Source: Aminobacter sp. AP02
GTDB taxonomy: Bacteria > Pseudomonadota > Alphaproteobacteria > Rhizobiales > Rhizobiaceae
Length of the DNA: 64,000 nucleotides
NCBI RefSeq assembly: GCF_003148805.1
Contig: NZ_QGGX01000001.1
Coordinates: 1-64,000, forward strand
Reading direction: 5' to 3'
Shown: positions 33,621-42,028 of the stretch, piece after piece
Position numbering within the stretch: the first letter of the stretch is position 1
Layout of the letters: each line of letters opens with the position of its first letter
The notes under the pieces: model-generated
Databases searched by the model: none
Told to the model about the DNA's origin: nothing
What the model saw: the letters and a program-made list of their open reading frames with translations, nothing else
Made by a program: the position numbers and the translations under genes

Positions 33621-34838
33621 TCAGCTGTTGTTTTGTCCTCGCCCGATGGCAGCGCCGATCCAGTCCAGTCGTGCGGCCGGAATAAGCCCGTAATTGTAGA
33701 AATTGATTCCGTCGACATTTGTCGAAAGGGCCGGCGCGACCTTGGCGGCGAGCACTTCAGGCCCTGACATTTCAGGATAGTAGAGGCGGTAGCAGGTGCC
33801 GAGGAATTTGTCTGGCCCAAGTGCCTTTCGCCCTGTCGCCAATAATTCCGTCACCTCGTTTGCCTCCATGCCATAGGCGGAAAGGATGACGCCGTCGCAG
33901 GCCTTGCCGATTGCAGCCAGGTCCGAACCGCCGAGCCAGCCTTCCTTGAGGTCGATGACCACGATGCGCGTTGCCGGATCGGCGACCTCGCGCAGTTCGG
34001 CGACAAGGCTGGTAACTGGTTCGAAACGCCAGGCCATGTAAGCGTGCAGCTGCGGCCATGGAGCGAAGGTGTCGAGGCCGCGAGCGGGAAAATCAGGGAA
34101 GCGGGGTTGGGGCGTGGCGCGCTCGCAGGTGTCGGTTACCCATTCGCAAACGAGCCGGCGCGCCGCCTCGCCATCGGCCCCGGCTTTTGCCGCACGTGAC
34201 AGGCAAGATGGGCAGAAGCAGAGCGACAGCAGGAAATCGTCTTCCGCCGTCAGGCCGACGCCATCCTTCTCATGATGATACTCATGGGCGAAACTCATGA
34301 AGGTCGGGGTTTCGAGCTCGATCATGTCGGGCCGGTAGGTCCGACTGATGTCTTCTACCAACGCACGGACATAGGCACGGGCACCGGCATTGGACGGGCA
34401 CAGGCTATAGTAGTTCGGGTCGCCGAACGCATTTCGCGTGACTGCGCCGGGGTACAGCATGCCGAGCCGCGTGTTGTGCAGGCAGACCGTCCAGCACGAC
34501 ACTTTCAGCCCGCCGGCATCTCGGCGCCTGATGAGACCGGCGAGGACATCGCCGCCCTCGGTGATGACGTCCGCGACCTTCGGCCGGATGGCGAGCCCGT
34601 CCCAACGATTGGGCGTTGGCTGGAAATAGATGGTACCGTCTTCTGGAAAGTAGGCTTTGCGGCGCGGGCTGCGCGGCTGCAGGAAGCGGCCGGCATGATA
34701 GGACGTGGCCAGGCTGACGGTGTTCATCCCGGCGCGCTCGGCCAGTTCGCGTTCGACGGTATCGTAGCCGATATCCTGGATGTCCCAGGGGTAGGTCCAC
34801 GTCGAAAGATGCATGGATTTCCTCGCAGCTTGCGTCAT
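33621..34838 (-). CDS. Uncharacterised protein, probable TIM-barrel enzyme
   Basis: I recognise no named family for this protein of about 405 residues. The pattern is barrel-like: MHLSTWTYPWDIQDIGYDTV, MNTVSLATSYHAGRFLQPRS, VSCWTVCLHNTRLGMLYPGA, IELETPTFMSFAHEYHHEKD, ATRIVVIDLKEGWLGG and DGVILSAYGMEANEV. A CFCPSCLSRA segment has clustered cysteines that may bind zinc. There is no signal peptide. It begins at ATG 34838, overlapping the deacylase stop by four bases, and ends the operon. A hydrolase-like or glycosidase-like role is a guess from the fold pattern and the sugar importer nearby. Confidence 0.6.
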   Translation of the reverse strand: MTQAARKSMHLSTWTYPWDIQDIGYDTVERELAERAGMNTVSLATSYHAGRFLQPRSPRRKAYFPEDGTIYFQPTPNRWDGLAIRPKVADVITEGGDVLAGLIRRRDAGGLKVSCWTVCLHNTRLGMLYPGAVTRNAFGDPNYYSLCPSNAGARAYVRALVEDISRTYRPDMIELETPTFMSFAHEYHHEKDGVGLTAEDDFLLSLCFCPSCLSRAAKAGADGEAARRLVCEWVTDTCERATPQPRFPDFPARGLDTFAPWPQLHAYMAWRFEPVTSLVAELREVADPATRIVVIDLKEGWLGGSDLAAIGKACDGVILSAYGMEANEVTELLATGRKALGPDKFLGTCYRLYYPEMSGPEVLAAKVAPALSTNVDGINFYNYGLIPAARLDWIGAAIGRGQNNS

Positions 34839-35842
34839 GCTGAAACCGGTTCGGCAACCTGCATCAGGCAGTCTCCGGCTTCGCACATGGTGTGCAGCCG
34901 GCGCGAGATGACTATGCCGGCCTCGGCGAAATGAAGTGCTTCTTCGGCATCGTCGAGCCGCTCGAGATCATGGTACCAACCAGCGAGCTGGCCGGCGGCG
35001 ACGTGCTCTCCAAGTCGGGCTGCCGGCTCGAACCAGCCGCGACGAGTGGTGTAGATGCCCTGGCTGTGACGCGACAATGACAGCAATCTCGTTTCGAGTA
35101 CTCCGGTTGAAGACGCCAGAACCGGCTCCTCAATCACGCCGACCCCAAGCAGAAGGTTGTCGATGGCACGCGCGGTGATCGCCATGGAATCGACCGTAGC
35201 GGTCCCGCCGCCGCCGAACTCGCCTGAGATGCCGATCGCACCTGCACGCCGCGCAGCACCCATCGATGTGGGGGAGGCGGCGCCATTGTCGGCGACGAAG
35301 CCATAGGGCATGCCGAGTGACTTCATGAGAGCGACGCCACGCTGGTGCCGTTCCGGGTCGGCATTTCGTTCGACCAGCGCGGTTGGCAGGTGTTCCATCG
35401 AGGTGCCGCCGGAATGCAGGTCGAAGACGATGTCGTGGCGCGCAAACAGGTCGCTTTCAAGGAAATGCGCCAGCCGGCTGGTCGGCGTGCCCGCAGGATC
35501 GCCGGGGAAGGCGCGGTTGAGGTTGCCGCCATCGAGCGGCGAGCAGCGCTTGGCCGCCATCACCGCCGGTGCATTGGCCATCGGCAGGATGGTGACGCGC
35601 CCCTTGATGAGGGCCGGGTCGAGCTTGCGGATCAGCCGCGCCAGCGACAGCTCGCCTTCATATTCGTCGCCATGGTTGCCGGCCATCAGCAACACCGACG
35701 GACCCTCGCCGTTGCGGATGAGGCAAATCGGCACCTTGACATGGAAATAGGGCGAGCGGTCGATCGAAAACGGAATGCTCAGATGGGCAAGCGTCTTGCC
35801 GTCGCGGTCAAAATCGAGGCTATGAACGAGGCCGGAATGCAT
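34835..35842 (-). CDS. Succinylglutamate desuccinylase/aspartoacylase-family deacylase
   Basis: The 335-residue M14-like zinc hydrolase has metal ligands in MAGNHGDEYEGELSLARLI and DLHSGGTSMEHLPTALVERN. GGNLNRAFPGDPAGTPTSRL is the conserved substrate block. The family removes acyl groups from N-acylated amino acids, such as N-acetyl-diaminobutyrate or N-acetyl-aspartate. It sits between RidA and the unknown protein, overlapping the latter by four bases. In this operon it probably releases a free amine for the PLP enzyme encoded upstream. The precise acyl substrate is unknown. Confidence 0.85.
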   Translation of the reverse strand: MHSGLVHSLDFDRDGKTLAHLSIPFSIDRSPYFHVKVPICLIRNGEGPSVLLMAGNHGDEYEGELSLARLIRKLDPALIKGRVTILPMANAPAVMAAKRCSPLDGGNLNRAFPGDPAGTPTSRLAHFLESDLFARHDIVFDLHSGGTSMEHLPTALVERNADPERHQRGVALMKSLGMPYGFVADNGAASPTSMGAARRAGAIGISGEFGGGGTATVDSMAITARAIDNLLLGVGVIEEPVLASSTGVLETRLLSLSRHSQGIYTTRRGWFEPAARLGEHVAAGQLAGWYHDLERLDDAEEALHFAEAGIVISRRLHTMCEAGDCLMQVAEPVSA

Positions 35843-35853
35843 GGAACTGCCCC

Positions 35854-36198
35854 TTAGATTGCGGCGACCGCAGTGATCTCGATCCTGAGATCGGGATCGG
35901 CGAGGCGTGCCTCGACGCAGGCGCGAGCGGGCAGGCGCTCGGGATCTACCCAGGCGTCGTAGACGCTGTTCATCGCTTCGAAATCGCCGATCTGCGGCAA
36001 AAACACGTTGACCGCGACAAGCCTCGATTTGCTGGTGCCGGCTTCGGCGAGCAACTGGTCGATCTTCGACAAGACGTCCCTCGTCTGGCTCTCGATACCG
36101 GCCTTGCGGTCGTTTGCGACCTGTCCGGCAATGTGGACCATGCCGCCATAAACGACTGCCTGCGACATGCGCGAGCCGGACTGGAAGTACTGGATCAT
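35854..36198 (-). CDS. ridA: RidA-family enamine/imine deaminase
   Basis: The 114-residue protein of the YjgF/YER057c/UK114 family opens with MIQYFQSGSRMSQAVVYGGM. HIAGQVANDRKAGIESQTRD, LVAVNVFLPQIGDFEAMNSV and the conserved Arg region LPARACVEARLADPDLRIEI follow. RidA hydrolyses reactive 2-aminoacrylate-type enamines made by PLP dehydratases. That fits the fold-III PLP enzyme encoded immediately upstream. The start is ATG 36198, with AAAGGA nine bases before it; the in-frame ATG at 36213 lies within that ribosome site. Confidence 0.92.
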   Translation of the reverse strand: MIQYFQSGSRMSQAVVYGGMVHIAGQVANDRKAGIESQTRDVLSKIDQLLAEAGTSKSRLVAVNVFLPQIGDFEAMNSVYDAWVDPERLPARACVEARLADPDLRIEITAVAAI

Positions 36199-36238
36199 TT
36201 CAGGTCCTTTCAAGTTTTCTCAAGTCGGCAAGCGCCGG

Positions 36239-37564
36239 TCAGCCGAAATAGGTGGGGAACGCGCTGCGCACACGCCCCGTCCCGTCGACGCCGAAAATCA
36301 CGCGATAGCGATCGAGGCAGGTGCAGGGGTGCGAGATGCCGAACTCTATGACGTCGCCGACGGCGAGGTCAGTTTCAGGTGTAAGGGACAGGAATGCGTG
36401 CTGGTCGTTGAGCTTGACGACAGTCGGCAAAGGGGTGGCCAGCTGTAACGGTTTGCCAGAGCGATAGCGGCCAAGCACGACGGGAAAGCCCTGGTCGAAG
36501 GAGACGTCGCGCATGCCCATGCCGCAAATGGCGACGCCGGGCTCCGGGAGGGACAGCACTTCCGCCCACAGCCGAAGAGCCGGACGAAATGATTGCCGGG
36601 CTGAGGTCGCGATGCCATCGAGTGCGAAACCGCCGCGTTGATCGACAGCGGCCATGGCTCGGTCGTAGACGCCATTGTCGTGGAAGAAGATCGCGCCACT
36701 GCGCAGCAACAGGATGGCGTTTGTATCGCGCGAGACCGGCGGCGCCAGTTTGGACACCACCTTGTCGAAGAACACTGAACCGCCAGCGCTAACGATCAAC
36801 GGGGTGTCAGGACCGACCCGTTTTCGCAGCAGCGTAAAGACATCGGCCGTGAGCTCCAGCAGCCCCGATATCGCCGCGTCGGTCTCGTCCTGGGTTGGCC
36901 GCCCGGCGGCGCCTTCGTAGGTTGCAACGCCTGCGGCGACGAGGCGGCCGCCAGTGCCGAGGATCGCCTCGAGGATCGCTTTGGCGTCGTCGAGCGTGCG
37001 TGCGCCGCCGCGTCCGGCGCCGGTTTCGACCAGCACGCGCAGTGGCGGTAGCGCGTCATTGGCGCGCCATATCTCGATAAGGGCTTCGACCGATGCGACG
37101 GAATCGGCGAAGACATGCAGGTCGGCTAGTGGGTTGGCCGCCACCAACATGGCGAGCCGGCCGGCGCCACCGATACCTCCGACCTCGTTGGCGAGGATCA
37201 GCCTGGTGAGCCCGGCCCGAAGCATCACCGAAGCCTGCCTTATGTCGGCGACCGTTGTGCCCCAGGCACCAGCCTCCACAAGCGAACGCGCCAGATCGGG
37301 GGACATCGGCGTCTTGGCGTGCGGTGCGATGTCGACGCCGGCTTGCCTTGCATAACGCAGGAACAGGTCGCGATTGCCCGCAAATGCAGTCTCGTTGAGG
37401 GTAAGCACCGGCAACGACATGTTGCCGTCGGCGGGGTGCCAACCCTTAGAGCCGACGAGGCTGCTGTCGAGGTCTGATACACCGGGCGGTACGCCGCGAA
37501 TACGGTCGTCGAGCGTGAACTTTTCGCGGGCTCCTGTCAGCATGGCTGGTGCTTCCGGTTTCAT
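36239..37564 (-). CDS. Fold-III PLP enzyme, D-threonine aldolase / D-hydroxy amino acid dehydratase-like
   Basis: The 441-residue protein has an alanine-racemase-type N-terminal barrel. The PLP Lys is in VDIAPHAKTPMSPDLARSLV, and AWGTTVADIRQASVML follows. The C-terminal domain has the metal motif ISHPCTCLDRYRVIFGVDGT (His and Cys ligands), as in D-threonine aldolases, DSD1-type D-serine dehydratases and D-threo-3-hydroxyaspartate dehydratase. It likely breaks down a D-configured hydroxy amino acid. RidA follows 40 nt downstream. It is the first gene of the leftward operon and is divergent from the lactonase gene at 37646. Confidence 0.82.
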   Translation of the reverse strand: MKPEAPAMLTGAREKFTLDDRIRGVPPGVSDLDSSLVGSKGWHPADGNMSLPVLTLNETAFAGNRDLFLRYARQAGVDIAPHAKTPMSPDLARSLVEAGAWGTTVADIRQASVMLRAGLTRLILANEVGGIGGAGRLAMLVAANPLADLHVFADSVASVEALIEIWRANDALPPLRVLVETGAGRGGARTLDDAKAILEAILGTGGRLVAAGVATYEGAAGRPTQDETDAAISGLLELTADVFTLLRKRVGPDTPLIVSAGGSVFFDKVVSKLAPPVSRDTNAILLLRSGAIFFHDNGVYDRAMAAVDQRGGFALDGIATSARQSFRPALRLWAEVLSLPEPGVAICGMGMRDVSFDQGFPVVLGRYRSGKPLQLATPLPTVVKLNDQHAFLSLTPETDLAVGDVIEFGISHPCTCLDRYRVIFGVDGTGRVRSAFPTYFG

Positions 37565-37645
37565 GTGATGCTACCCATTCGCGCGGCCGGAACGCGCGTT
37601 CCGGCGTGTAGTTGTGTCCGGTCTGGACGAAAGAGGGAAAAACGC

Positions 37646-38593
37646 GTGGCGCAGGTCTATTCCGGTCCGATCATCGATGCACATCATCATCTGTGGGACC
37701 TTGGCCTGGATCGTCATCCGTGGCTGAGCGCGACCGCGAATGATCGCGGCAGCCTTGGCAACCTTGGACCGCTGCGGCACAACTACCTTCCAAGCGACTA
37801 TCGGCGCGATGCCAGGCGACACGACGTCGTCGGCAGCGTGCATGTGGAAGCGGGCTGGGCGAGCGATGACAATGTCGGTGAGACGCGCTGGCTCGAGAGC
37901 CTCGACAAGGCGCAGGGCGTCGCTGTTCGTTACGTGGCGCAGGTGCGGCTTGCGAGCAAGAATGCGGCGGCGATCCTCGAAGCTCAATCGGCGTTTGCCC
38001 GCGTCGTTGGCGTGCGCGATATCCTGAGTTGGGATACCGATCCGGCAAGACGCTTTGCGGCGCGCGACGGGATCATGGATGAGCCTTCGTTCCGTGCCGG
38101 TCTCGACCTTTTGCAACGCCATGGCTTTTCGTTCGACCTGATGGTCTTCCCGCGCCAGCTTGCCGGCGCCGCCCGGTTGGCCGCTGCCTTCCCGAACCAG
38201 ATCTTCGTCGTCAACCATTGTGGTAGCCCGATCGACCGCGACGCCGACGGTATGCAGGTCTGGCGCGACGGACTGCGAATGCTTGCGCGCCTGGACAATG
38301 TCGCCGTCAAGATTTCGGATCTCGTCGCTTACGATCATGACTGGACGCTCGAAAGCCTGCGGCCGGTTGTCATGCACTGCATCGAGTGTTTCGGCCCCGA
38401 GCGCGCGATGTTCGGCAGCGACTTTCCCGTTGCTGGCCTACATGCGACGTTCGACGAGGTGTATGACAGCTTCAAGGCCATCACGGCAGACCTTTCGGGG
38501 GCAGAACAGGGCGCACTGTTCTTCGACACGGCCAAGCGCATTTACAGGCTGGATGACAACTCATCGGCGGGCGGCCTCGCGACCGGAGAGTAG
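37646..38593 (+). CDS. COG3618-type lactonase/amidohydrolase
   Basis: The 315-residue amidohydrolase-superfamily protein has the HxH motif in IIDAHHHLWDLGLDRHPWLS. Metal and substrate residues lie in GSVHVEAGW, IFVVNHCGSP and AMFGSDFPVAGLH. The family contains L-fucono- and L-rhamnonolactonases and the LigI PDC hydrolase. With a ribose-type importer next door, a sugar lactone is the most likely substrate. The start is GTG 37646 with AGAGGGA upstream. Its last 33 bases overlap the 3' end of the convergent permease gene. Confidence 0.83.
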   Translation: MAQVYSGPIIDAHHHLWDLGLDRHPWLSATANDRGSLGNLGPLRHNYLPSDYRRDARRHDVVGSVHVEAGWASDDNVGETRWLESLDKAQGVAVRYVAQVRLASKNAAAILEAQSAFARVVGVRDILSWDTDPARRFAARDGIMDEPSFRAGLDLLQRHGFSFDLMVFPRQLAGAARLAAAFPNQIFVVNHCGSPIDRDADGMQVWRDGLRMLARLDNVAVKISDLVAYDHDWTLESLRPVVMHCIECFGPERAMFGSDFPVAGLHATFDEVYDSFKAITADLSGAEQGALFFDTAKRIYRLDDNSSAGGLATGE

Positions 38594-39535
38594 CAGCAAG
38601 CCGAGGATCAGCGAGCCGAACAGGATGCTGCGCCAGCCTGGCGAAGCGTTGACCACGGTGATCAGTGCTGTGATCGTGACCAGAAGGATCGAGCCGGGAA
38701 TTGTTCCGGCATAGGTGCCGAGCCCACCGAGGATCGAGGTGCCACCGAGCACGACCGCAGCAATCGAAGCCAAGAGATAGGGGTCGCCGATGCCGACGTA
38801 GCCCTGACCATTCATGCCGAGAACGAGCACGCCGGCGAGCCCCGCCGTTAAGCCGCTAATACCGTAGATGGCGATCGTGGTGGCTGGCACCGGCACGCCT
38901 GACAGCTCGGCGGCGCGCGGATTTGCCCCGATCGCGAAGATTCTTGCGCCGAACGGCGTGGCGTGCATGACGAACAAAACAAGCGCCGAAATGACCACCC
39001 ACAACAACACACCGGCTGGAATGCCGGCTGGGCGGGCATTGCCAAGCCAGCCGACCAGCGGGTTCTGCACGGATACGGCGCTGCCGCCGGCGATGATGAT
39101 GAGCAGGCCTTGCAGGAACGTCGCCATGGCGAGCGTCATGATCATCGGGTGGACCTTGAGGTAGGCGACGCCGAGCCCGTTGACCAGTCCGATGGCGGTG
39201 GTCATCGCCAGCACAATCAGGATCGCAGACAATCCGGTTGGATCGGCCGACGAAGAAACCAGGGGCAGGCCGACGGCCGCGACCGTGACGATGGCTGCAA
39301 CAGACAGGTCGATACCGCCGGCGACCACAACGAAGGTCTGCCCTGCGGCGACCAGGCCAATGACTGCGGCAAGCTCGACCAGATAGCGCAGATGGCCGAA
39401 TGCTCCGAAGCCGCGCGTGGCGAGGCTAGCGACGATCCACACGGCGGCGACCACCAGCAAGGTCAGGAACGGCCGGCTGCGCAGTATGGTCATGATGCGG
39501 GCCTTGGGCGACATGGATTGGCTCGCGCTACTCAT
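38561..39535 (-). CDS. Ribose-type ABC permease (second)
   Basis: The 324-residue BPD_transp_2 protein has about nine membrane segments. VAAGQTFVVVAGGIDLSVAA, VNGLGVAYLKVHPMIMTLAM and LLASIAAVVLGGTSILGGLG are typical of RbsC/XylH-like permeases. It starts at ATG 39535, four bases before the end of the preceding permease gene, so the two are a coupled heterodimer pair. A much longer in-frame extension overlaps that gene and is rejected. Confidence 0.9.
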   Translation of the reverse strand: MSSASQSMSPKARIMTILRSRPFLTLLVVAAVWIVASLATRGFGAFGHLRYLVELAAVIGLVAAGQTFVVVAGGIDLSVAAIVTVAAVGLPLVSSSADPTGLSAILIVLAMTTAIGLVNGLGVAYLKVHPMIMTLAMATFLQGLLIIIAGGSAVSVQNPLVGWLGNARPAGIPAGVLLWVVISALVLFVMHATPFGARIFAIGANPRAAELSGVPVPATTIAIYGISGLTAGLAGVLVLGMNGQGYVGIGDPYLLASIAAVVLGGTSILGGLGTYAGTIPGSILLVTITALITVVNASPGWRSILFGSLILGLLLLSGREAARR

Positions 39536-40503
39536 CTTTGAACCTTGCGGAATTGCGGCAGCGCAACGGCGCCAATGATAATCAGGCCCTGGGCGACATA
39601 TTGAGCGACCGGGGTGAACCCGAGAAAGAACATGACCGAGATCATCAGGCTGAGCAGCAGGGAGCCAGCGAGCGCGCCGCGCATGGTGCCCTGGCCGCCG
39701 AGGAAGCCGATGCCGCCAAGCACCGCGGCGGCGATCGAGTTCAAGGTGAAGGCCGCGCCGATGACCGGATCGCCAGATCCGGTCTGCGCGGCTACGAACA
39801 GTCCCGCTCCCGTCGACAGCAGGCCGCTGAGCGCATAGGCGGCGATGCGCGCGGCATCGACCGGCACGCCGGAACGGTAGGCACCGACGGGGTTTTCGCC
39901 GGCGGCGTAAAGGCTGAGGCCGAGCGGTGTCGCGAGGTACAACTTCCACAACAGCACGATCGCCACCAGCAGCAAAAATGCCGCCGGGGTGTTGCCGGCC
40001 AGCAGGTCAGACAACCATTCGGGCATGGCCCCGCCGGGCCGCGGCAGGATGAGAAGTGCAGCGCCGCCGATGATGAACGAGCCTGCGAGTGTCACGACGA
40101 TGGCCGGCAAACGCAGCTTGACGACGATGAAGCCGGTGATGGCGCCGATGCCGAGGCCTGCCGCCGCCACCAGCGCGGATCCGCCGGCAACACCGAGGGG
40201 GCCCACCATTGTCGTTGCCGCAATGACGGCACCGAGGCTGACTGTCGCGCCGATGGCGAGACTGATGCCCCCAGTCAGCATCAACAGGGCCTGCGCCATG
40301 GCGACCAGGGCGAGGGGAAACCAGCTCTGAGTGAACTTGGCGAAGCCGGACATGGTGAACAGGCCCGGGAACAGGAAGCCATATGCGACGATGAAGGCGA
40401 GCACGACCGCAAACAGGCCGCGCACGCCGACATTGCGGCCGGCCTGAACCGGCCAGTACAGCCTGCCGGAGTGCTGCCCTGATGTGGATGGAACGGCGCT
40501 CAT
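39532..40503 (-). CDS. Ribose-type ABC permease (first)
   Basis: The 323-residue BPD_transp_2 protein has GLFAVVLAFIVAYGFLFPGL as its first hydrophobic segment. LALVAMAQALLMLTGGISLA, TGFIVVKLRLPAIVVTLAGS and TLNSIAAAVLGGIGFLGGQG mark the conserved loops. It differs clearly from its partner at 38561, as in importers with two non-identical permeases. It overlaps the ATPase gene by four bases. Confidence 0.9.
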   Translation of the reverse strand: MSAVPSTSGQHSGRLYWPVQAGRNVGVRGLFAVVLAFIVAYGFLFPGLFTMSGFAKFTQSWFPLALVAMAQALLMLTGGISLAIGATVSLGAVIAATTMVGPLGVAGGSALVAAAGLGIGAITGFIVVKLRLPAIVVTLAGSFIIGGAALLILPRPGGAMPEWLSDLLAGNTPAAFLLLVAIVLLWKLYLATPLGLSLYAAGENPVGAYRSGVPVDAARIAAYALSGLLSTGAGLFVAAQTGSGDPVIGAAFTLNSIAAAVLGGIGFLGGQGTMRGALAGSLLLSLMISVMFFLGFTPVAQYVAQGLIIIGAVALPQFRKVQR

Positions 40504-42008
40504 GCGGCTACCTTCGGCTTGTCGGCACCGACGGCTGCGGCAACGATGTTTTCTTCACTCAGGGCGTCATGCTCCAGCATGGCGGCAATGCGGCCTTCGC
40601 GCACGACAGCGACGCGGTCGCACAGATGCACGAGTTCGGGGGTGTCGGAACTCATCAACACGACGGCCTTGCCGTCCTTGGCGAGCTGGCGCAGCATGAT
40701 GTAGATCTCGCGCTTGGTCTCGACGTCGACGCCGCGCGTGGGGTCGTTGAGTAACAGCACGAGCGGGTCGTGTGGCATCCATTTGGCCAGCGCAACCTTC
40801 TGCTGGTTGCCGCCTGACAGTGCCTGAGCCGGACGGTTAAGGTCACCCTTGATGCCGAGCTGGGCGGCGAGCTTGCGAGCGAGATCACGTTCGCTGCCGC
40901 GATTGCGCGGCTTCAATGCCGGCAGCCGCGCGAAGGCGGGAAGCATCAAATTGGTAATGATGGGATGGATAAGGTGCAGGCCCTCACGCTTGCGGTCAGC
41001 CGGCACATAGGCAAGGCCAAGCGCGTTGGCCTTTGGCACGCCGCCGGGCAGGGCCTGATATGCGTTGACCTCCGACGATACAGCTTTGGCGGGGATCGCG
41101 CCATAAAGACCGAGCAACAGGTCTTCCTGTCCTTGGCCGACCAAGCCGCCGATGCCGAGCACCTCGCCTGTTTTGATGTCGAGATCGACATCCCGCACCA
41201 GCCCGGCCGAGAAATTGCGAACCGAGGCGGCAGTGGTTCTCGATGGCGACGCCTGCCACTTCGGAAACAGGTCGCCGGGATCGCGCCCCACCATCAGGCG
41301 CACGAGGCCAGCCGCGTCGGTGCCTTCAAGTGGTCGGTCGGCGGTGACCGAGCCGTCCTTCAGCACAGTGACGTGTTGGCACAGCGCCATCACTTCGTTG
41401 AGCCGGTGCGAGATGTAGAGGATGGCCGTTCCTTGGCTGCGAAGTCTCTCCAGAAGGTCGGTCAGGATCCTCGTCTCCGTCGCCGACAATGAAGATGTCG
41501 GCTCGTCGAGGATCAGCACCCGCGGCTTGCGATAGAGCGCCTTGGCGATCTCGACCATCTGGCGTCTGCCAAGCGAAAGCTCTCCGACCGGTGTCGACAG
41601 CGGCTCGTCGAGGCCGACGAGCGCGCATGCCTCGCGGGCTTGGGAGGCCAGACTAGAATAGTCGACAAGGCCAAAGCGGCGTGGATAAGCGCCGAGCCCG
41701 ATGTTTTCGGCAATCGACAGATTGGCTGTTAGCGAAAGTTCCTGCTGGACGACGGCGATACCGGCCTGGCGCGCCTCCGGCGGTGTCATGTGCGACACAG
41801 CCTTTCCGTCCACTTCAATGGTGCCGCCGTCCGGCCTGAGCGCACCGGACAGCATGTTGATCAGGGTCGATTTCCCGGCGCCGTTCTCGCCGAGCAGCGC
41901 ATGCACGCGCCCTGGCAGGAGAGCGATGGAAACATTGCGCAGGACGGGGTTGCCGAAGAAAGCCTTCGACACCCCCCGCGCGGCAAGAAGCGGAGCCGTA
42001 TTCACCAC
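40500..42008 (-). CDS. Sugar ABC transporter ATPase, RbsA-like
   Basis: The 502-residue double-domain ATPase has the first Walker A GENGAGKST, signature LSLGRRQMVEIAKAL and Walker B LILDEPTSSLSATE. The second domain has GGLVGQGQEDLLLGLYGAIP in place of a canonical P-loop, then LSGGNQQKVALAKWM and LLLNDPTRGVDVETKREI. The second Walker B reads NDPTRG rather than DEPTRG, a loss of Glu common in the weaker half of this family. It powers the two permeases that follow. Confidence 0.92.
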   Translation of the reverse strand: MVNTAPLLAARGVSKAFFGNPVLRNVSIALLPGRVHALLGENGAGKSTLINMLSGALRPDGGTIEVDGKAVSHMTPPEARQAGIAVVQQELSLTANLSIAENIGLGAYPRRFGLVDYSSLASQAREACALVGLDEPLSTPVGELSLGRRQMVEIAKALYRKPRVLILDEPTSSLSATETRILTDLLERLRSQGTAILYISHRLNEVMALCQHVTVLKDGSVTADRPLEGTDAAGLVRLMVGRDPGDLFPKWQASPSRTTAASVRNFSAGLVRDVDLDIKTGEVLGIGGLVGQGQEDLLLGLYGAIPAKAVSSEVNAYQALPGGVPKANALGLAYVPADRKREGLHLIHPIITNLMLPAFARLPALKPRNRGSERDLARKLAAQLGIKGDLNRPAQALSGGNQQKVALAKWMPHDPLVLLLNDPTRGVDVETKREIYIMLRQLAKDGKAVVLMSSDTPELVHLCDRVAVVREGRIAAMLEHDALSEENIVAAAVGADKPKVAA

Positions 42009-42028
42009 GTCTAGACGTCCCTCACACT

